Source of the DNA: Nissolia schottii
Lineage: Eukaryota > Streptophyta > Magnoliopsida > Fabales > Fabaceae
Length of the DNA: 64,000 nucleotides
Direction of reading: 5' to 3'
NCBI GenBank assembly: GCA_003254905.1
Contig: QANU01001671.1
Coordinates: 758,362 to 822,361 of the forward strand
Each line of letters opens with the position of its first letter. The stretch's first letter is position 1. Positions 1-11,700 of the stretch are shown here, piece after piece. The notes beneath the pieces were generated by a model. The model had not been told where the DNA came from and did no database searches. It worked only from the letters and a program-made list of their open reading frames with translations. Both the position numbers and the translations under genes were made by a program.

Positions 1-322
1 CCTTCATCTTTGCTCTAATAATTTACATGAAGAACCAAATATAGAAGGAGATAACGTGCTGCAAGGTACAATATAGCTCTCACAAAAACAAAAATATATT
101 TCAAAAATACTTTTTCCACAAAACTAACCACACAAATGTGCCTGAAATAGTATTTAGGACATCCAACACATCAATTTTATGGTTTTTTCTTCTAGTACAA
201 TTACATAGGAAAGTGAGACCATAAAATAACTGTGAATCATTCATTCTGCACAAAGAAGATGGTGTCCTTATTTTTGGTTGGAAAATAACGAATCCTATAT
301 GAAACAAAGAAACTTGATGCAC

Positions 323-3300
323 CTTATAATGGAGAGACTCACGTGCACCGCCAGGGTATAGCAGAACATGTGATTTTGTCGAGAGTAGTTTAAAAAGATT
401 GCTAGGTGCAACAGGCACCTCGCCAAATATCTTCACCCAATCAAACACACTAAACTCATGAGAAACGCTCTCCGTTTTACTTGTGAACAGTTCAGGATGG
501 GCTACTCCGCGAAGGATGATACCCTTCTGATTTAAAAACTCATCTATAACTGATATATGCTCTAACCCCATCAGCATGTGATAACCAACATATAAGACAG
601 GACCTTCACCTGGACCTGGAACACCAGAGAGACCTCTCACAATCGTTCCGTCCTCCAATGTTGACAACATAACAGATCCAGCCACAGAACGAAATAGTCT
701 GCCATCCACGATAACAGTATATAAGCTTCAATCCTATTATTATTGTTCCTATTTGCTTGGGAATAGGTGCAACTCAAACGGTTAAAGAAGAATATCTAAC
801 TGTGTGGGCCTATTTAAAGAGAAAAGCACTTTTTTAATAAGTTGCAGAATAAGTTGCATGAGGGGAGCCAAAGAAAACAAGACAGTAGGAGTATTGGGTG
901 TGTTTGTTTACGCTTCTGGCAAAAAGTACACTTTTACAGAGTGAACTCCCTCTCTTCTACTGCTTCTCAAAACAAGCAGAAAAATTAATTATTTTTTGCT
1001 TCTACTTTTTTTTAAAGCACAAACAAATAATAAAAAAAAAATAGAAGTACTTTTTTAATAAATAAAGGATTAATTAAGTTTTTAATTTATGTAACATTAA
1101 AAAGTTTGATTTTAGTTTCTCATTAAAAGTTTTGATTTCTTTAAAATTTAGAAGTTTGATTTTGGTTGCTTGAATGTTTGGAGGTTGACGGTGATGACAT
1201 GACAGTTAACGTCAACATAACAAAAAATTTTAAATTGTATCCACCCACCCAATATTGACCCGACCCGTTTGAAAAAAAATTTTAAAATAAAAAACTGAAA
1301 TTGAAATTCCCAAATTCCTCTTCTCTCATCTTCCCCCAACCCCTCTCCTCCCCAGATCTGGTAGCAGCAGACGGCGCATCGCGGAATCGGTGGTGCCATT
1401 TGCGGCGGCGGTTAGTGTTGGCGTTGTGACGAGGGTGAGGGGCCGGATGAGCAGCTACAGGGGGAAAGTTCAGATCCACCTTCACCGAGTTGTACACGAG
1501 ATCCGGTGCAGCCTTGTCGACAAGAACCTCGCCAGGAAGGTCAGGATCTAGGGGATCGGCCACTTAGGCCTCACCTTATCCGAGATTCTGCACATGGGGG
1601 CCACCAGGACTGCGCCTTGGAACCCTGTGGGGTCCGCAAAGTGGATGAGGAGGCAGATGGCGCCGCCCATGGACTCGCCATAGAGGAAGCAGGGGAGGCC
1701 GCAGAAATTGGGGTCGCTTTTGACGGAATTGAAGAAGGATAGGCAATCCTGTATGATGAGGTCCATGCTGGGGACGAAGGCCTTGAGGCCTTGGGAGCGG
1801 CCGTGGCCCTGGAGATCGAGGGGGGAAGGAGNAGGATGGGCTACTCCGCGAAGGATGATACCCTTCTGATTTAAAAACTCATCTATAACTGATATGTGCT
1901 CTAACCCCATCAGCATGTGATAACCAACATATAAGACAGGACCTTCACCTGGACCTGGAACACCAGAGAGACCTCTCACAATCGTTGCGTCCTCCAATGT
2001 TGAGAACATAACAGATCCAGCCACAGAACGAAATAGTCTGCCATCCACGATACCAGTATATAAGCTTCAATCCTATTATTGTTCCTATTTGCTTGGGAAT
2101 AGGTGCAACTCAAACGGTTAAAGAAGAATATCTAACTGTGTGGGCCTATTTAAAGAGAAAAGCACTTTTTTAATAAGTTGCAGAATAAGTTGCATGAGGG
2201 GAGCCAAAGAAAACAAGACAGTAGGAGTATTGGGTGTGTTTGTTTACGCTTCTGGCAAAAAGTACACTTTTACAGAGTGAACTCCCTCTCTTCTACTGCT
2301 TCTCAAAACAAGCAGAAAAATTAATTATTTTTTTGCTTCTAATTTTTTTTTTTAGAAGCACAAACAAATAACACAAAAAAATAGAAGTACTTTTTTAATA
2401 AATAAAAGATTAATTAAATTTTTAGTCGTGTAACGTTAAAAAGTTTAGTTTTGATTCCTCAATAAAAGTTTTAGTTCCTGTAAAATTTGGAAGTTTGATT
2501 TTGGTACTGGGATTGACGGTGATGACATGCCAATTAACGTCGACATAACAAAAAATTTTAAATTGTATCCACCCACCCAATTTTGACCAGACCCGTTTGA
2601 AAAAAAATTTTAAAATAAAAAACTGAAATTGAAATTCCCAAATTCCTCTTCTCTCATCTTCCCCCAACCCCTCTCCTCCCCAGATCTGGTAGCAGCAGAC
2701 GGCGCATCGCGGAATCGGTGGTGCCATTTGCGGCGGCGGTTAGTGTTGGCGTTGTGGCGAGGGTGAGGGGCCGGATGAGCAGCTACAGGGGGAAAGTTCA
2801 GATCCACCTTCACCGAGTTGTACACGAGATCCGCTGCAGAAACAATTGCCCATGTCGACAAGAACCTCGCCAGGAAGGTCAGGATCTAGGGGATCGGCCA
2901 CTTAGGCCTCACCTTATCCGAGATTCTGCACATGGGGGCCACCAGGACTAGGCCTTGGAACCCTGTGGGGTCCGCAAAGTGGATGAGGAGGCAGATGGCG
3001 CCGCCCATGGACTCGCCGTAGAGGAAGCAGGGGAGGCCGCAGAAATTGGGGTGGCTTTTGACGGAATTGAAGAAGGATAGGCAATCCTGTATGATGAGGT
3101 CCATGCTGGGGACNGGAACACTGAGGGGTTAGCAAAGTGGATGAGGAGGCAGATGGCGCCGCCCATGGACTCGCCATAGAGGAAGCAGGGGAGGCCGCAG
3201 AAATTGGGGTCGCTTTTGACGGAATTGAAGAAGGATAGGCAATCCTGTATGATGAGGTCCATGCTGGGGACGAAGGCCTTGAGGCCTTGGGAGCGGCCGT

Positions 3301-6300
3301 GGCCCTGGAGATCGAGGGGGGAAGGAGGCGAAGCCAGAGCGGGCGAGGAAGATGCGGGTGGACTGGAAGGTCCAGGAGATGTCGTTGTGGTAGCCGTGGA
3401 CCATGAGCCAGGATCTGGTGAAGAGGGTGAGGCCTCGGGGTGTGGTGAAGAGGGAGGAAGAGGAAGCGATGCCTTGCTGGGCGTAGTAGTCATCTTCAGC
3501 GGTGAAGCCCCAGTAGTGTGGGTAGGATGCCATTGGGGGATTCGAGTGGATGATGATGTTGTTTTCTACTGTTGGGAGGCGCATGCGTGATACATTGAGA
3601 GAGGGAGACCAACAGAGAGGGAGGAAGGAGAAGGGTGATTTGGGGATTTAGGGTTTTTTTTATTTTTAAATGAAACCGAGTCGGATTCAAAGATTGGGTT
3701 AGGTCATAGGTTAAAAAAATTTAATTTCGGGTTATGTCACGTGACATGCCAGATGGCACGCCATGTTAGCGCTTACTAACGGCCTAATCATCACCGTTAA
3801 CTTTAGCCATCCATAAGAACTAAAATCAAATTTACAAATTTTATAGAGACTAAAACTTTTATTGAGGGACCAAAATCAAATTTTTTAATGTTACAAGGAC
3901 TAAAAACTTAATTAATCCATAAAAAAAAAGTATTTCTCTCCCTCTAGAAGTGCAAAAAAATGCACCCATACCACTCTACCCATCAATGCAACAAATTGAT
4001 GCGTTTGTTTAAGGTTAAAAAAAGGTGATTAAAAAGTTAATTTTTGCAATAGAGCTGAAAAAGTTGAAAACATATTTTTTTCAAAAGTTATTTCATTTAG
4101 CTTCTTCTTAAAAGATAAAAAACATATTTTTTGGAATTTAGATTATTTTTTAAAAATTATTTAAATATATGAAAATTGATTATCTTAGCCAAAAAAAAAA
4201 GTGATTTCATCAAATAAGCTGAAACAAACGCACCGACATAAACTAAAATATTCTAATTAATAAAAAAATTACCCAACTATATGATCCATTGCATATCTGT
4301 ATTCAGTCATACTGAGAGGAATGTAATCCCTGACCAAATCGTGCCTCCTTGTAAGACGGTACATGCAAGTCCCCCTGATGATTGTCAGCAGCCCAACACC
4401 ATCTTCCTGCACTGCCGTGGAGATTGATCAATTAATTCATTCATTAACTGAGATAAAGTTACTATCGAAGAAGACTATGGGCCAGTTTGAGCAAATCAGT
4501 ACTTCGGTAGGGGAACAATAAAAATTGAATAAATCAAAGCCAAATCAATCAATGAACAGATTGGATACCATCTTTTGGTTCAATTGAGAATAGATTGGAC
4601 TGGACTAATATGATTTTACACATTAAAAACTATATAGTCTTCAAGCAACCGGAAGCTGTAGAAAAATTTCTACAAGAGCCTACAAAAAGTATGAAGATAG
4701 TTGCAAATTGCAAGTATATCCATTTGTTTCACGTACCAAGAGAAGGGTGTGTCCGCCATCCTTGAAGTTACGAACTCTGCAGTTTTGCAATGAGCGCGCT
4801 AGTCTTTGAGCTTCGTCTTTACTGGGAAGCATGTTATCCTTGCAACTAGAATGGAAAATTTTTGTCAATCTCAATTCTTAACAACCAACTGAGAGCACAA
4901 ACTTGAAAGTAAATTATACACATTATATGAACACGCATCTCAGAAAATGGAATGAATAAATGATTAAGTCCTATGAAAAAACATTATTCATTCAATTAAT
5001 AACGCAATGCAAACCCAATGCATTATGTACACACGCTCACATATCATGTGAGATGTCAAATCTAGAGAGAGTAAAAACCTAGCAAGCACAAGCACTTCAG
5101 CTTTAACCGCATGGAGACGTGAATTAGCATATGCAGCAGCTGATTTAAGAAGCTTCAGCTTCCATAGAAGAGTGTCCCTTGGTATAATATTAGCCAACTC
5201 CTGAAAAGAGATCACACAAAGTATAATATTAATTGGCTGCTCAATATAGTTCCACACTGTATGAACATGTAAGAATGTTGAAAAAATAGAGCAAGTGAAA
5301 AGGATAGAGAAAAGAGAAAGAACATATCACAGCCTTGAAAACAAAAGGGATATTTAAACAGTTATGAACGTCAACAATTAACAAGGACAGAAACCTATAC
5401 AATTTTGACATTATTTGAAACTTAGGCGGTAAATCCATGGCACAAGCTTGTGATTCTCGTCAACTAACTGAAATTAGAAACAATATAACCCCTAAAAGAA
5501 TACAATGGAAAAAATGGGCGACCAAAAGGACAGAGTATTAAAATTTTCTTACAGGAAGACATGGCAGCAATGCAGTAAGGTTGAAAGACAATTGTTCTAT
5601 CTTCTTTGTAGGTGGAATCCTATCTCCGACACTGACCGATGCCATCTTAATTGGATCGCCTGATGTCATGAAATTTTATAACATTGTATCATAAATGACA
5701 ACTTCTTTATAGCGAAAAATAATAAGAAAAAGGAGGAAAGTAGGATAAGATATCATCCAAAACAGAAATTTATATATACATAAAAGAACATCACAGTAAC
5801 TCGACATGATGCAAGGCTGCTCAGTCTCACTGCATATCGGAAGTAATGACTCCCTTGAAACAGCCTTGAGTATGTCCTATTTACTTAGGTGCCATCCACA
5901 CAATATATGACAAGCAAGAAGTGGACAAAAAGTATAAACTACATTTTGAAATGAATTACATGTCCATGAGAGAAAAAAATGTAATGTAACAGTTGGGTCT
6001 TGAGAAAACAGATTATTTACCCATAATAAAGCTAAGAAGAAAGGGAACAGCGGTATGCAGTTCATCGGGCAAAGCCTCCAAGAAAGGAAACAAAGGTTGC
6101 AACTGAGATCTGTCAAAGGATGTAGCTAGGTTGGAAAGCTTGTTGTCAGATTTTACCACAGGATCGATGAGGAATGACCACATGAATAAATGAAGGACTT
6201 GACTAAAGGAACATGGCATTAATCGGCTCACCTGGATTGGCTAATATCAGAACTAGGTCAAGTGTTGGATTACGAGCAGCAACAGCAAGTGCTAGGCATC

Positions 6301-7796
6301 CGCCAAAGGAATCGCCTACCAGATAAATTGGCTTATTTGGGGACAAAGCATACTCAAGCTTAACTGCTTCTTCAACAAGTTTCACCAGTCCTTCATGAAA
6401 TTATGAAATAAAAACAGCACCAAAAACAATTATGAAATAAAAAGAAAAAATAAAATAAAGTGTTAGTTTGAATACAGATATTAAAATTATACATCACTCT
6501 AACAAGAATATTAAAATCCAAATTCATAAATAATATGAAGGCATGAACAAAATAACATCTTGAATTTCTACAGAAAATTAAAAGAATCTTACATAGAAGG
6601 CTAAATTGATTCATTAATAAAATGAATTGCTCAAATTAAGCATTCTCGTCTCTAGTCAAACATTGAAAGCATACAATAATTGAGAAGCACCTGTTGATTA
6701 ATAGTAAGTAAATGTTTTAACACCAGTTAGAAGAATAACGATTCACAATAATCCTTTCTTGCACACTGAGAAACTAAGTTGATACTTCCTAGACACAATT
6801 ATCAACCTGGAGTTAGTACGAGTTAAAAGCCTAAACTGCAACGCTGCAGAACTTCCAAGAGTTGACAAATGCATACATTAAAACACAAAACTACCTTCAA
6901 ATGGTGTTCGATCATGAACGGGAATATGCAAGCAACGAACTTCAAAGGCCCTGTAATGAAGAAAGTAAAGGTCAAAATAGAAAAAACAAAACAAAATTAC
7001 CTTAAACTAAATACGTAAGAAAAAAAGTGCTAACTCTAAACAAATGTCATTTATACACAACTGTTTTACATTAGTTATTGAAATAATTAAATAACACAAC
7101 ATACTTGCCCAGAGCTTTATGGTGCAAAGTGAGGCCTAATCCTGTGCCATCAATCCCTGCATGAATGAATCAAACAAAACTCAAGAAACTAACACTGCAC
7201 ATAAGTTTAACATTCAAATACAAAACACCAGAAACAACCAAACCAAACCATAACTTAAAATTGAACACACAAAATTAGCATAAAAGAAAGCCATTCATTC
7301 CTGGAAAAAGCCTTATCCAGACAACAACTTATCAACAAAAAGGCATCAAAATTGAATAGAGTTTGCACTTACCAGGTAGAAACAGAAGAGTGGGAGAGTT
7401 TTTCAAAGGAGAACCACACTCAACAGGGCAAAACCACCTTGGTGGACCACCATCTTCAAACTTGCTGAATTCCTTGGCCGCAGAGAAGTAATCTTCCACA
7501 GTCTGAGTTCCATACCCATCATCCCAAAGCGGTGCCAACTCTTCTTTCAGAACCTTATTTCCAATATTCTCTTCAATTATGGGACGGAACAACTCCACGT
7601 TCATCTCAACAACAAGGGAGGAAGAAGATGAAGAAGAAGCTCCATTCAGTGCTGTTGTCACTGAATCTGATTTAGAGGGGTTTCTTGCAGCAGCAGCATC
7701 AGCATCAGCATCAGCATCAAAGCTGAGAGCTTGGACTCGAAATCCGTGCCCCAGTGAGGAAAAGGGTGAGACCCGGAAACCCATTACGGAAGCCAT
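323..7796 (-). CDS. PES1: Phytyl ester synthase / acyltransferase-like protein, chloroplastic (5' ten coding exons; 3' end beyond window)
   Basis: Plastid enzyme of the PES1/PES2 (esterase/lipase plus LPLAT/DGAT) family, known to esterify phytol and diacylglycerol with acyl groups during stress and senescence. Exons with GT-AG borders and consistent phase: 7796-7373, 7156-7105, 6950-6895, 6390-6232, 6125-6021, 5660-5553, 5200-5079, 4845-4737, 4406-4273, 698-323. The ATG at 7796 opens a Ser/Ala-rich, Asp-Ala-repeat N-terminus of plastid transit type. Exon 4 has the alpha/beta-hydrolase nucleophile elbow GDSFGG; exon 10 has the acyltransferase start GYHMLMGLE and the YPGGARES motif. The frame is open throughout, so the visible part looks functional. 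Intron 9 (699-4272, about 3.6 kb) is swollen by a transposon insertion and duplicated blocks. The C-terminal exons lie left of base 1. Family assignment is from recognised motifs; PES1 versus PES2 is not resolved. Confidence 0.88.
1354..1831 (-). pseudogene. MAGL-like fragment, middle part, copy A
   Basis: Same segment as copy B: DLQGHGRSQGLKAFVPSMD through GESMGG to VRPKWPIP, with the same TAG nonsense codon near 1553. Copy A has an internal change near 1515 relative to copy B: the stretch encoding WAIVSA in copy B is altered, shifting the frame. The sharing of the nonsense codon shows copies A and B derive from one already broken ancestor or are two alleles of it. It ends at the single N at 1832. 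Confidence 0.7.
1833..3113. repeat. Second copy of the 496-1776 block, flanked by single Ns
   Basis: Bases 1833-3113 repeat 496-1776 in the same order and orientation at nearly identical length (1281 each). The repeat covers part of PES-like exon 10 (1833-2037 equals 496-698), its intron start, the left Mutator inverted repeat and the lipase fragment. Substitutions and small indels are scattered, for example around 1165-1190 versus 2500-2515. Both borders fall exactly on single Ns (1832 and 3114), which points to unmerged overlapping contigs or haplotypes as much as to a real tandem duplication. Confidence 0.8.
2683..3113 (-). pseudogene. MAGL-like fragment, middle part, copy B, with nonsense codon
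   Basis: Continues the lipase reading: GLPCFLYGESMGGAICLL, FADPTGFQG, LVAPMCRISDKVRPKWPIP, then an in-frame TAG near 2890 where the family has Glu (PRWPIPEILTF), then ILTFLARFLSTWAIVSAADL and VYNSVKVD. After that it leaves family sequence for a proline/histidine-rich, GC-rich stretch. The nonsense codon and loss of the C-terminal third mark a pseudogene fragment. It matches 1354-1777 closely and joins the next copy through the single N at 3114. Confidence 0.7.
3115..3584 (-). pseudogene. Monoacylglycerol lipase / caffeoylshikimate esterase-like fragment, N-terminal part (captured)
   Basis: Alpha/beta-hydrolase of the plant MAGL/caffeoylshikimate-esterase family. Reading down from an ATG near 3530 (MASYPHYWGF): the TTPRGLTLFTRSW segment, MVHGY oxyanion-region motif, DISWTFQST, then, after a frameshift near 3325-3340, LDLQGHGRSQGLKAFVPS and the nucleophile elbow GESMGG. 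Relative to the family, about ten residues are missing between FTRSW and MVHGY, and the switch of frame before LDLQGHG is an indel. It cannot encode a working enzyme. It lies between the Pack-MULE inverted repeats and is probably a captured copy of a gene elsewhere. The sequence breaks at the single N (3114), where a second copy of the middle of the gene begins. Confidence 0.75.
4001..4231. repeat. Candidate short inverted-repeat element (MITE-like)
   Basis: A 230-bp AT-rich stretch opens with GCGTTTGTTTAAG and closes with CTGAAACAAACGC, its near reverse complement. A relative occurs at 53386-53620 within the BAHD intron. No clear target duplication is seen, so the superfamily is not assigned. 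Confidence 0.4.
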
Positions 7797-8718
7797 GGAA
7801 AAGAGGTTAAAACTTGAGACTGAACCGTCCCTTTGGATTTGAAGCTAAGCTAGCACTGAAAAGTGAAAAATGTTCAGTATTTTCTTTGTTGTTTAAAAAT
7901 GAGAAATGTTTGGTATCAGTGGATGCTGACTCAAAATGAAACTGTCGAGTGTCACGAAAGCATACAAATGGAAATGCCGCAAAAACGCAACACAAGACAA
8001 GGACGCAAAATATTATTGTTGGGCAAATATCAAATGATGCAACACAATTATTTATATTTATATTAATCTTTCATCTGCACTTAGTTTTATAATTTTTTTT
8101 ACAGTCATGCACCATTACTGTTTTAAATTCTTCAAAAATAAATAAATGACTAATAATTTAAGAACGGACAAGGAAAATGCCATATTTATTATAAAAAAAG
8201 AAAACAATTAGTGTATGTCTGTTTTTCTTCTCTTTTTTTTTTGTGAATAATGCAAAAATATCTGGTTTTTTTACATTTGAAAATCTTCTATAAATTAATG
8301 TAAATACGTATATAATTTTGAAGAAAAATGGCAATGGAGAATAAATTCTCCGGAGCTAATGTTTTAATAGTGGATTACATAAAATATAAAAAATTATAAT
8401 GGTGGTAAAAGGACTAATATGCCACTGTGACTAATTGCGACTTAACTACTTGACAAATATGGCTAATTTTATGACGAAATCTAAGATCTGAATCCAACCA
8501 TACTTAGAATAACATGCAAGAAACTTTTCCTTTTGGTAATCATATTAATTCCTTGATAAGTAATCTCCTGCCATCCTCTGCCAAAATTTAAAAAAAAAAA
8601 ACATAAATGCTATTTATGGCTTTGCGATGCACTTATCCTGATTTTCTGGCTGCAATTGGACCACACTCACTTAGAAAGGTGAGCATTTTGGAGGGGGAAG
8701 TATACTCCGAATTCTTTA
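7797..8718. other. Spacer upstream of the PES-like gene
   Basis: AT-rich sequence holding the 5' leader and presumed promoter of the minus-strand PES-like gene. Nothing coding is supported here. Confidence 0.5.
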
Positions 8719-11700
8719 GGGGGATTGCCCTACTTAGTCATAGCTTTTTATTGGTATGACATTGATCCTTTAAACAAAAAAAAATTGTCAACGCGGTTCC
8801 CAAACATTTCATATGTTTCTCCGGTTAGTCCCTCCGCCTATTAACATTGTGATGAAAGGTGATATGTTTGTTAACTTTATCCTAGTCAGTAAGAACGAAT
8901 GTTCAAATTGGTCCCTGAACATTATATTAGTGTCCAAATTAGTCCATCAACAAAAAAAATCCATGCAATCCCTGAACATTTCAAGTGTTGGCCCTGTCAG
9001 TCCATCCTATGCCCCTTACCATTATGACTGTCACGACCTAAAATGATCGTGACCGTATGCAAGAAAAATCACCCTCACAAATAACTTATAGAAATAAATG
9101 CTTGTTGAATCAGCCTTTGTAGGGACTTGCTCCCCATACGTCGGGACTTGCTCTTGAACCTACTGGACTAGGACTTTCTCTTGAGCTCACTATAGATTTG
9201 CTTATGGGGTAGAACTATTGTGCCACAATGCCCCAAGTTATTCAAAAAGCATTCACGTCAACGTTTTAGTGCTAGCTAGGCACTACAACTGTCATGACTC
9301 AAAAATCATGACTGTCATGCAAGAGACTAATTCCCTTACGAAAGTCTCTTATAACACTTCTGCGTAAAAACACGTATTTTAATCCTTTAAAGACATAACT
9401 TAAATTCTAATTACTGAATAAAACACAAATTGTTACAATTGTTACTTTCTAAATATAAACATTATTATACATGTAAAATACGCGATATGGACCAAATATC
9501 CTGCCTGTATACAATTCGAACACTTTAGACACTGTCTCGATTATAAAATAAAATAAAGTTTAACATAATCCAATGAATAGTTTCACTTCAAGGTGACTGC
9601 TTATTCAAGAAATCATAATGTTGCTGCGACTGACCATGACCTCCATGAAACTCTGTTTCTACATCTTCACATACAACTGGAAGGGGAGTTGAGGGGTGAA
9701 AACTATGGGGAGAGCGTAAGTGAACGAGCAATCACTAAAAGCACCCACGTGACATTTCAAAACATGGACACACATAATGCAATACATAATAATACTTATC
9801 ATGCAAAAACCATTATAATATCATAATACTAATAATAAAACTTTCATGAAAAAAATAAAACAAATAGCATTGAGGAGATATCTAGATAGACAAATCCCAA
9901 ACAATACGATTTGACTATAATGATGATGTTGTCGGGCATCACGGTCAACGCCCAAAACTATATATAGTTGTCGAGCTTCACAGCCATTGCCATATGGACA
10001 AGCCTCACGATCTTGTCACTCTAAATCTATATGTCTGAATCTTATTCTACATGACGATTGTACAAAGTGTACCAAGGTCAACGTAGGCTGTCGCTGACTT
10101 ATAGTTCTATCCTAAATCTCACTCCCATGAAAATGGTATAAATAAAATAACACGAACATAATAACTAATAACATGATGTAACTGACATTATCAAAAATGT
10201 TGAAATCCATAAATATACACATGCAACATGATGATCTTTATGCATTTAAAACAATGTTGTCATGGCGTTTCTAGAAAGGTTTCCATGATTCTCTAAATCC
10301 TTTCGTAAATTGTTTCGTAAACAATTTCGTAAATATGTTCATAACGTCCTTAACGATAAATATAATTTTCATAAATAAATAAAATAAAACATGTTTCTAT
10401 AGAATGGTTCAATAAAACGTTTCCATAAAGGTTTCTATAAAAAAGGTTTTTCATAAATAATTTTATAAAACAAATCTCTATTTCTCATAAGCGTTAAAAC
10501 CGTTAAACTAAAATCATGCTAAATATGAATAAGTCATGAGCAACAACTCACTTACTTGCATTGCATGTGAGAGCGGTGTCGCAATCTGCAAAACTCCGAA
10601 CGACATTCCTGAATAGCAAAGAATACATAGGAATTACTAACATACTAAATCAATGAAACAACATAATTCGGTGCGAAATAGTGCAACTAGGCACTGTTTT
10701 ATAGCACCCTGACAACACTGCAGTGTTGATGCTGTGAAAACTAGGTTGACCCTTGCGTCCTCTCAGCGCAATTGCGCTGGCAAGTGCAACGCTATGGCGC
10801 CCTAGTAGCGCCATTGCGATAGCACCACTACCAGCAATCTTAAAGCTAACGGAAAAAAATAAGACAAATGAGAAGGATAGGGGACTTACCACTAGTGAAT
10901 AACAATGAATGACTGCCTTTGAGATTCCATGCTCCCCAAAGACGTAACTAAAACTTCGCAAGAGTCGGAGGAACTTTTACTTGCACTTGTGAAAAAATAA
11001 TAAAAATTATTATTTTCCAATGCATGCTAAGATTCATGAGGTAAGACTCTATTTATAGTGGAAGACTTACAACTTTACTTTTCAAAACTAGCATTGTGAG
11101 ACTTTAAGGTCGGCGCAGAGTGTCATTACACTCCCTCAACGCAACTGCACTAGTGTTGGTGGCCTCTGACGCTATGGTGCCCTCTTGGCACCATTGTGCT
11201 ACAACCGGAGTTTGAAAGTCAACCTTTTTTACTTTGGGGCCTACTCTGGGTTAACTTAGACACCTAGTCCTACTCCTATATTCCAAGATCGTTGAATGCT
11301 ATGTGTCGATCAATTTGGCCTACTTTCGAGTTTAACCCAAACCAACCCTATTTATACCATTTTTTCATGAAAATTCAGAGTTGTTGAACCTTAGTAAGTG
11401 CCTCCAAACCCTCCTAGCTCATAAACTCTCTTCCTCCATTTTTTTTTTTTCATTTCTAAACATTAGAGCTCTATAGAGTTGCGTTTGCGATATCCTGATA
11501 TAAAGCCATTCTTGAGTTTATTAATTGAACAAGAGGATTGTTTGGTTTGGAAATTTATATTTGAAAGTACATAAAGTAAAATCTAACAGTAAAATTTACA
11601 ACGAATGAGAAGAAAATAAGGAAGCTTGCTGGGAATTAACTCGTAATAAAGTTTTCATATATCCATTAACTCAATGCATATGAATCATTAATTCCTTGAT

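Larger units (their letters stand above)
1067..3918. mobile_element. Pack-MULE-like element with about 250-300 bp TIRs carrying a lipase gene fragment
   Basis: The left end (from 1067, GGATTAATTAAG) and the right end (to 3918, CTTAATTAATCC) are inverted copies over roughly 250-300 bp. Shared order: a 'Ttttagtcc..gtaac' type terminus, then the AACGGTGATGA motif, then a CCCGAcCCGttT-like stretch. The flanks ATAAATAAA (1058-1066) and ATAAAAAAA (3919-3927) match at 8 of 9 bases, as expected for a 9-bp Mutator target duplication, although low complexity weakens this. No transposase is visible; the interior is a monoacylglycerol-lipase-like gene fragment, which makes this a Pack-MULE by definition. 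The internal repeats (see the duplicated block) inflate the length; a single-copy version would be about 1.35 kb. It sits in intron 9 of the PES-like gene. Confidence 0.65.

Noticed and set aside
1282-1563. Open frame with a Pro/His-rich product
   Set aside because: It is the frameshifted continuation of the captured lipase fragment into GC-rich noncoding sequence, not a gene of its own.
3204-3590. Plus-strand open frame over the lipase fragment
   Set aside because: Antisense shadow of GC-rich coding sequence; composition is Gly/Glu-repetitive with no family resemblance.
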